From CAZLMW01 sp964560875 (GTDB taxonomy: Bacteria > Myxococcota_A > UBA9042): a stretch of DNA of 18,344 nucleotides. The stretch covers positions 1 to 18,344 of the forward strand of contig CAZLMW010000148.1 in assembly GCA_964560875.1 (NCBI GenBank). Reading direction: 5' to 3'. The position numbers were made by a program, and so were the translations under genes. The notes beneath the pieces are model-generated. The model was given only the letters and a program-made list of their open reading frames with translations. It ran no database searches and was not told where the DNA came from. Below are positions 13,446 through 18,344 of this stretch, one piece after another. The number at the start of each line of letters is the position of its first letter. The stretch's first letter is position 1.

Positions 13446-16181
13446 ATGACAACAGCCAAAAACGATCCCATCGCCGCGGGCTCATCAGCCAACCTGGGCA
13501 CGGTGTCGAAGAACGCGCGCGCGCTCGGTCGCGGAAAACTGCGCCAGACATGGGCCGAGTTCAGCGGACGTCGCGGCCGGGACGCGTCGATCCTCGGACG
13601 GACCATCCCGTTCATCGGGCGTCGCCAGATGCTCGAGCAGGTCTACAACACGGTGCGGGACGCGCTGAACTCAGCCGACGTCCGCGTCGCTTGGGTTCAC
13701 GGCCGCCCCGGGATCGGCAAGTCACGGCTGATCCGCGAGCTCAACCGCGCCATTGCCCCGAGCAAGCGGGGCGTCGGTTGGTTGCAGGTCGATGTTGCTG
13801 AAGACGTCAGTGGGCCACCGTCACTCGTCGGGCGCGTGCTGTTGGAGCTGCTCGGTGGCGCGAGCGTTCACCACGACGTTTCGCCGTGGCAGCGCGTGTT
13901 CGACAACCTGGTCGAGCTCGTCGGCGAGAAACACGCAACCGAGTGCATGGGGATCGTCGCGCCGCTGCTGGGCATCGCCAGTCCCGAAGGGCTGTTGCGC
14001 GAAACCGGTCGCGTCCGCGAAGCACCGCCTGAGGTCGCCGTTCAATTCTGCGGGAGCCTGCTGCGCAGTCGCGGCCGCGGTGGTCCTTTTGTTGTCGTGC
14101 TCAACGCCGTCGACGGCTCGCTCGACGAAGCCCTCCAGTTCGTGCGCGGCGTGCATGAGTCGCTCGGCGGGATCGCTGTGGCGATGATCATCGAGTCCCG
14201 CGAGCCGTCTCCAACCGGCCTCGACGCGCTCGACCTGCGTTTGCCGCCGCTGGACACCTCCCACACGCAGGACCTGGCAACCCAGCTGTTGCGCGACGTT
14301 CAGCGCGTGCCTCCGCGGCTTGTCGACGAATTGGTCACCCGCTGCCACGGCAACCCCGGCCGCCTGCTCGATCTCGTCCGTGGCATGATCGCCGCGCGCG
14401 ACCTGCTGCTGTCCGACGGCACCTGGAAATGGGCGGGCACGACCGAACCCGGCGGTCTATCCCTGATTCCCGAGCCTGATCCCGTCGCCGCCAGCGAAGC
14501 GCCCGATCTGCCCGACCGCATCGCGCGTTTGCCTGCCGAGCTGAGGGTGGTCATCGATGCTGCGGCCGTGTTCGGCCCCGTCTTCTGGTTTGGCGGCGTG
14601 TTGTCCGTTCTGCGAGGAACGCGCACCGACCCCGAAGACGCGATGAGCGATCGCGACCGCACGCGCCTGAAGAGCGCGATGATGCAGCTGCAAAGCATCG
14701 AGGTGATCGTCTTCATCGAGAACAGCAAGATGTCGCGCGAGCTGCAGTTCGCGTTCGAGCATCCCGAGGACGCCGCCAAGGTCGCCGCCCTGCTCGAGCC
14801 CGATCAACGCCGTCGCTACGCCCGACTCGCGGCGCAGTGGCTCAATTGCCGGCCGCGAACCGACCCGATCGGTGACAACGCCCGAATCGCGCGCCTCTAC
14901 CAACACGGCGGTCGCTTGCGATTGGCCGCCCAGACCTACCTCGAAGCGGGCAACAGCGCCCGCAATGTCGGCCAGATCCAGCGCGCGGTCGCCCTCTATT
15001 CGGCCGGCGCGAACCTGACCGACACCGACGACGCCGACCTCGGAGCCGACTTGCGAATCGCTTACGGGGGCAGCCTCTTGCGCCTTTCCCGGCCCGCGGA
15101 AGCCGAACCTGTGTTGATCGAAGCGCTCCGCATGGCGCGCTGCCTCGAAGATGACATTCGCTGCGGAGTCTCCCAACTTCGCGTCGCACAGGTCGCACGC
15201 GCGTCCGGCCGCTACGAGATGGCCCTGCGTTTCCTCGAAGGCGCGCTCAAGCACCTGCGGATCGCCGGCGCACATCGCTGGATCGCCGACGTGATGGACG
15301 AGATCGGCACCGCGCACCTCGTCCGCGGCGAAGAAAACGCGTACCGCATGGCGTTGGCGCACTTTCTCAAGGCGTTGGCGTTGCGGCGTCGGTCCGAAGA
15401 TCGGCGTGTTGTCGCCCGATCGCTGTGCAACATCGCCCGGGTCAACCAGGGCCGCGGCCACTTCGACGACGCGCTCGATTCGGCGAACGAAGCGGTGCAG
15501 ATCAGCGAGCAGATCCAGGATCGCTGGGGGACCGCCCGCGCTCGATGCGTCTTGGGCGAGGTCCTTGCGGCGTCCGGCAAGATGCGCGCCGCTCTCACCG
15601 TCTGGGCCGTCGCGTCCGACGTAGCCGACGAGATCGGCGACTCTGCACGCCGCATCGAGCTCGTGGTCATGCAGGCAGAGACGTACATCGCGCTCGGCCA
15701 ATGGCAGGACGCCGCCGCGTTGATGGTCGACGCCCTACGAACCGCGCAAGAGATGGGCGATCCCGAGCTGCTCAGCGGCATCTACCGCGTGCAGGCGTCG
15801 ATCTCGCTGGAGCGCGACGCCCTCGAAACCGCCGATATGGACTCGATGGAAGCGGTCGAGGTCGCCCGCCAAAGCGGCGCTCGCGGGCAGGTGGCCCGTG
15901 CGCTCCTGGTCCGTGGTTGCGTGCTCGGAACACGCGCGCTTTCCGATGGTGGCTCGCGCAGCACGGTGATCGACCGGAAGGCGACCGAGGCCTTCGAACA
16001 GGCGCTCAACGCGTTCGCCGAAATGGGCGACCTGGTGCGTTTGACGAGCGGGCTAAGGAGCTACGTCAATTACCTCGGCCAGCGCGGCGGAGGCCCCCGG
16101 CTTGCGGCGGTTCAGCATCGGCTCGACGAGGCCAACTCGCAGCTCGAATCGGTGTCGGGCCGGCCCTCGCGCTCCGAATAG
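13446..16181 (+). CDS. STAND/AAA-type NTPase with C-terminal TPR repeats
   Basis: A 911-residue cytoplasmic protein. A PFIGRR box (55-60) and Walker A GRPGIGKSR (86-94) mark an AAA_16/STAND nucleotide-binding domain, followed by a winged-helix-like region and, from about residue 485 to 895, many TPR-like helical pairs (such as ALYSAGANLTD, AEPVLIEALRMA, ALRFLEGALKHL, AFEQALNAFAEMG). In myxobacteria this architecture is common behind a serine/threonine kinase domain; here no kinase is present, only about 50 unassigned residues at the N-terminus. Walker B looks degenerate: FVVVLNAVDGSL (214-225) lacks the usual acidic pair. Such proteins act as signalling scaffolds or regulators; the partner is unknown. 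The start is ATG 13446, with GGAAAGG about 11 nt upstream, which is rather far. Confidence 0.85.
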   Translation: MTTAKNDPIAAGSSANLGTVSKNARALGRGKLRQTWAEFSGRRGRDASILGRTIPFIGRRQMLEQVYNTVRDALNSADVRVAWVHGRPGIGKSRLIRELNRAIAPSKRGVGWLQVDVAEDVSGPPSLVGRVLLELLGGASVHHDVSPWQRVFDNLVELVGEKHATECMGIVAPLLGIASPEGLLRETGRVREAPPEVAVQFCGSLLRSRGRGGPFVVVLNAVDGSLDEALQFVRGVHESLGGIAVAMIIESREPSPTGLDALDLRLPPLDTSHTQDLATQLLRDVQRVPPRLVDELVTRCHGNPGRLLDLVRGMIAARDLLLSDGTWKWAGTTEPGGLSLIPEPDPVAASEAPDLPDRIARLPAELRVVIDAAAVFGPVFWFGGVLSVLRGTRTDPEDAMSDRDRTRLKSAMMQLQSIEVIVFIENSKMSRELQFAFEHPEDAAKVAALLEPDQRRRYARLAAQWLNCRPRTDPIGDNARIARLYQHGGRLRLAAQTYLEAGNSARNVGQIQRAVALYSAGANLTDTDDADLGADLRIAYGGSLLRLSRPAEAEPVLIEALRMARCLEDDIRCGVSQLRVAQVARASGRYEMALRFLEGALKHLRIAGAHRWIADVMDEIGTAHLVRGEENAYRMALAHFLKALALRRRSEDRRVVARSLCNIARVNQGRGHFDDALDSANEAVQISEQIQDRWGTARARCVLGEVLAASGKMRAALTVWAVASDVADEIGDSARRIELVVMQAETYIALGQWQDAAALMVDALRTAQEMGDPELLSGIYRVQASISLERDALETADMDSMEAVEVARQSGARGQVARALLVRGCVLGTRALSDGGSRSTVIDRKATEAFEQALNAFAEMGDLVRLTSGLRSYVNYLGQRGGGPRLAAVQHRLDEANSQLESVSGRPSRSE

Positions 16182-16299
16182 GCGCAGGTCGGTTCGCTCA
16201 TAGCCGCCGGCGCAGAGGTCGGTTATGGAAAACCGCCTGGAAACGGCACATTATATGGACCGACACCGATGGATTGTGCGCCTGCGGCGCGAAGTCTTA

Positions 16300-16336
16300 T
16301 TTGCTCCTCTCCTCGCGCTGGCAAGGAGAGAGCAAA
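16300..16336. terminator. Strong hairpin in the convergent gap, possible bidirectional terminator
   Basis: TTTGCTCCTCTCCT (16300-16313) pairs with AGGAGAGAGCAAA (16324-16336), 13 pairs with one bulged C and a 10-nt loop. It lies between the 3' ends of the STAND-TPR gene (stop at 16181) and the PEGA gene (stop at 16435), where terminators for both strands are expected. Neither side has a clear U-run, so it may act with Rho or as an mRNA 3' stabiliser. The rest of the 253-bp gap is less GC-rich and holds a GGCGCAGGTCGGTT-like direct repeat (16181-16194 and 16209-16224). Confidence 0.45.
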
Positions 16337-16434
16337 CCCAAGACAACCGTTGCGCCCAAGGCGATCGACGCCGTGGAAAGCACTGAGAATCATAGCCTTA
16401 CACCCTAAGTGACCGGCATTGGTGCTAGAACGGG

Positions 16435-18177
16435 CTAGAAGCGCAGACTGAACTGCGCGCCGGACTGGCGGGGCCCAAAAACCGGCGTAAGCGACGCGTC
16501 TGACCACAAGCTGTCACCCGGGACATCCGCGGCCGCGGTTGAACTGCCGCCGCCGGTGAAACCGAGATAGAGCCCGAATGCGGCCGCCAGTCCGCCGACT
16601 GCGGCCGCGATGGTGCCGGCTTGGTAGGTCGCGTAGAGCCCGTCGAGCTCGGCGGCAGTCCGCAGGTCTTTCGTGCCGCTCGCGGCTGTAAGCTCTTCGA
16701 CTTTGGTCGCCGAATCGAACATCAGGAATCCGCCCGCACCGCCGATCACCAAGCCACTGACGACCATCAGCTTGGACTTTCCGCCGCGCGACAAGCCGCC
16801 ATCGGCCAGCAGAAAGTAGCTGCCAACGCCCGTCATCAACCCTCCGGCTGCGATGACGCCCCAGCTCGCGTAGGTGAGCTGTTGCACCTGTGCGTAGTAG
16901 GCCTCGTAGTCCTTGTGCCCCATCTTCAGGTTGTTGGCGTAGTTGGCGTCGTCGATGTTCTTCATGGTCCAGCCCGTGCCGCCGGCCGCGACAAGCAAGC
17001 CGCCGATCGTCAGCGCCATGCCTTTGCCGACGTTGGCCCCGCCGGCTGTTGAACCGCCCGACTCGCCGCCGCTTTCGGACACGCCGGAGTCGACGCCGAA
17101 GCCGGAAGTTCCGCTGTCGTCATCCGTACCGCCGCTGGTGGAACCGGAGTCCTCGTCGTCTTCGTCGTCCTCGGCTTCGACCTCATCGACGTTGCTCTTG
17201 GCGGGCGCTGCACCGGGGCCCGAACTCTTGTCGTCGCCGGCCGGTGGGCTCACGGTTCCGCCGCCGCCAGGACGCTCCACGCGCACGGCCGCTGGATCCT
17301 TGCGGCGCTTGGCGGTGCCGAATTTATGGCGTTCGCCGCCGCGATTGAGCTCGTAGGCGTTGAGCTTGCGTTTGACGTTGGACGCCAGCTTGTGTTCGCG
17401 CTTGTCGGGCACGATGCGTGTCAGGGTGATCCGCACCGGAATGATGTCGCCGAGCTTCAGGCGCATCGTGCGGGTCCACGGATCGTGACCCGGTGCCTTG
17501 ATCTCGACGAGGCGCGCGCCCGGCTCCAGGTAGATGCGCTTTTTCGCGACCGAACCGGCCCGTGCGTTATCGATCCAGACGGTCGCGTTGCGCGGGAACA
17601 CCTCGAGCTCAAGCCGCGGCTTGCGGGTGATGCTCAAGACAATATTGACCGACCGTTGCTCGCGCCGCGCGGCCGTAATGACGCGGTCGGCGGTCTTGTG
17701 ATCGGCGAGCGCCACTTTGAGTTGATGGGTCCCCGCCGGCAGCCAGATCGAGTAGTGACCGCTGGCGGGTCGGAACAACACACCGTCGATACGGACATTC
17801 GCCCCAGCTGGGCTGACGTTGAGCTTGACGAGGCCAAAGCCCTGGTCGGTCAGATCCCACTTCAACTTCGCCCGCAATCGCTGCACTTTTCGCAGGTGCG
17901 GCGGCTTGGCATCGGGGCAGGCAGCGGCCCGTTCGGCCCAGTTGATCGCGCGCCCGATACGCTCGCGGGACAACCACCCGTCCGAGATCGCTAGCGCCAG
18001 TCCGGCGGTGGGGCGCTTGTTGAATCGCGCCTCGTCCGCGCCCAGTTTCGCTTTTGATGGTGCGGCATCGGCGCCGACCGGGCCGCTCATGATGAGCGCC
18101 GTAAGGGCCGCACCGAGCGCCGCAATCGCGACGTTGTAACGGCGACCAGTCATGCATTGAACGGGTGCTGGCGTCAC
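16435..18177 (-). CDS. Envelope protein with two PEGA domains, acidic linker and C-terminal membrane segments
   Basis: About 580 residues. A signal peptide (core VAIAALGAALTALIM) precedes a helical region, then two PEGA repeats: about 116-180 (VKLNVSPAGANVRIDGV, then LPAGTHQLKVAL) and 184-250 (LELEVFPRNATVWIDN, then LEPGARLVEIKAPGHDPW). A Pro/Gly-rich part and a strongly acidic Asp/Glu/Ser/Gly linker (about 316-376) follow, then about four Gly/Ala-rich hydrophobic segments. The last residues, AQFSLRF, end in Phe as many outer-membrane proteins do. PEGA domains are surface or periplasmic beta modules of unsettled function, frequent in myxobacteria. Start choice: GTG 18177 has GGAG 5 nt upstream; ATG 18180 is too close to it and ATG 18153 has none but gives a shorter signal peptide. 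The open frame to 18237 would run into a TACAAT box (18231-18226). Function is unknown. Confidence 0.85.
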   Translation of the reverse strand: MTPAPVQCMTGRRYNVAIAALGAALTALIMSGPVGADAAPSKAKLGADEARFNKRPTAGLALAISDGWLSRERIGRAINWAERAAACPDAKPPHLRKVQRLRAKLKWDLTDQGFGLVKLNVSPAGANVRIDGVLFRPASGHYSIWLPAGTHQLKVALADHKTADRVITAARREQRSVNIVLSITRKPRLELEVFPRNATVWIDNARAGSVAKKRIYLEPGARLVEIKAPGHDPWTRTMRLKLGDIIPVRITLTRIVPDKREHKLASNVKRKLNAYELNRGGERHKFGTAKRRKDPAAVRVERPGGGGTVSPPAGDDKSSGPGAAPAKSNVDEVEAEDDEDDEDSGSTSGGTDDDSGTSGFGVDSGVSESGGESGGSTAGGANVGKGMALTIGGLLVAAGGTGWTMKNIDDANYANNLKMGHKDYEAYYAQVQQLTYASWGVIAAGGLMTGVGSYFLLADGGLSRGGKSKLMVVSGLVIGGAGGFLMFDSATKVEELTAASGTKDLRTAAELDGLYATYQAGTIAAAVGGLAAAFGLYLGFTGGGSSTAAADVPGDSLWSDASLTPVFGPRQSGAQFSLRF

Positions 18178-18250
18178 CATAACTCCAGTCAACTCGCCCG
18201 CTGATCCACGGGGAGGCAACGCCTGATTGTACCGCATTGGCCAATCCCCG

Positions 18251-18305
18251 CTAGTAGTCCGTTGCAGGCCCAGTGATAGGTTGCCGGCCGAAGTCGGACC
18301 ACTAG
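18251..18305 (-). repeat. Inverted repeat upstream of the PEGA gene
   Basis: CTAGTAGTCCG (18251-18261) and CGGACCACTAG (18295-18305) are near-perfect inverted repeats 33 nt apart. If transcribed from the minus strand, the single mismatch becomes a G-U pair, so all 11 positions pair. Between them GTTGCAGGCC and GTTGCCGGCC form a direct repeat (18261-18270, 18280-18289). A perfect palindrome ATTGGCCAAT (18236-18245) lies next to a TACAAT box (minus strand, 18231-18226). It could be an operator region or a small structured RNA. Confidence 0.4.
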
Positions 18306-18316
18306 CCGTCGTTTGC

Positions 18317-18340
18317 AGGGGCCTCGCGGGGGAGGCCCCT
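18317..18340. terminator. GC-rich hairpin at the right edge
   Basis: AGGGGCCTC (18317-18325) and GAGGCCCCT (18332-18340) form a perfect 9-bp stem with a 6-nt loop. There is no U-run. As no gene in the window points toward it, it most likely ends a leftward gene lying beyond the right edge. Confidence 0.4.
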
Positions 18341-18344
18341 CGGC

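Noticed and set aside
14457..15701. Long 414-codon open frame on the minus strand inside the STAND-TPR gene
   Set aside because: It mirrors a plus-strand gene with clear motifs; long antisense open frames are expected in GC-rich codon usage. No family motif or start signal was seen.
16223..16507. Minus-strand 94-codon frame at the end of the PEGA gene
   Set aside because: It starts inside the PEGA coding region in another frame, with no family resemblance or ribosome binding site.
18241..18305. tRNA gene
   Set aside because: The inverted repeat suggested a stem, but there is no cloverleaf, no TTCGA-type T-loop and no anticodon arm of proper length.

Overview
The window is GC-rich chromosomal DNA from a Gram-negative bacterium. 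It encodes a TonB-dependent receptor, several lipoproteins and outer-membrane-type proteins. The mix of a PEGA-domain envelope protein, a large STAND-type ATPase with TPR repeats, MutS2 and many secreted lipoproteins of unknown function suggests a Myxococcota/deltaproteobacterial genome. That placement is inference from gene content; no marker gene is present to settle it. No rRNA, tRNA, CRISPR array, insertion sequence or phage gene was seen.

Left part (1-1352): a small DUF4345-like membrane protein (minus strand) diverges from a secreted, probably outer-membrane, protein (681-1352, plus strand). The tail of the latter overlaps the end of the next operon.

Centre (1302-8840, all minus strand): a tightly packed five-gene operon read from right to left. 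It encodes a lipoprotein made of three tandem modules, a TonB-dependent receptor, a beta-propeller-like lipoprotein, a BtuF-like binding lipoprotein, and one polypeptide in which a BtuC/FecCD permease is fused to a BtuD-type ATPase. Junctions are a 16-nt overlap, an ATGA overlap, a TAG/ATG abutment and a GTGA overlap, so the genes are very probably translationally coupled. Together they form an almost complete import route: surface capture, outer-membrane passage, periplasmic binding and inner-membrane ABC import. Only TonB/ExbB/ExbD, which are often encoded elsewhere, are missing. The cargo is likely a cobalamin-, haem- or siderophore-like compound. No riboswitch or regulator in the window identifies it. 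This operon is the best candidate for an undescribed system here.

Right of the operon (9020-10905): a divergent lipoprotein has a long Arg/Lys-rich tether and a CHAP/NlpC-P60-like domain whose catalytic Cys and His appear to be lost. It is followed by a 65-residue protein of unknown function and, convergently, a PlsC-type acyltransferase.

The acyltransferase lies just downstream of mutS2 (10921-13353, minus strand). mutS2 shares a 92-bp divergent promoter region with a 911-residue AAA/STAND-TPR protein (13446-16181, plus strand). A 253-bp convergent gap with a strong hairpin separates that gene from a PEGA-domain envelope protein (16435-18177, minus strand). The right edge holds inverted repeats and a GC-rich hairpin, possibly a terminator for a gene beyond the window.
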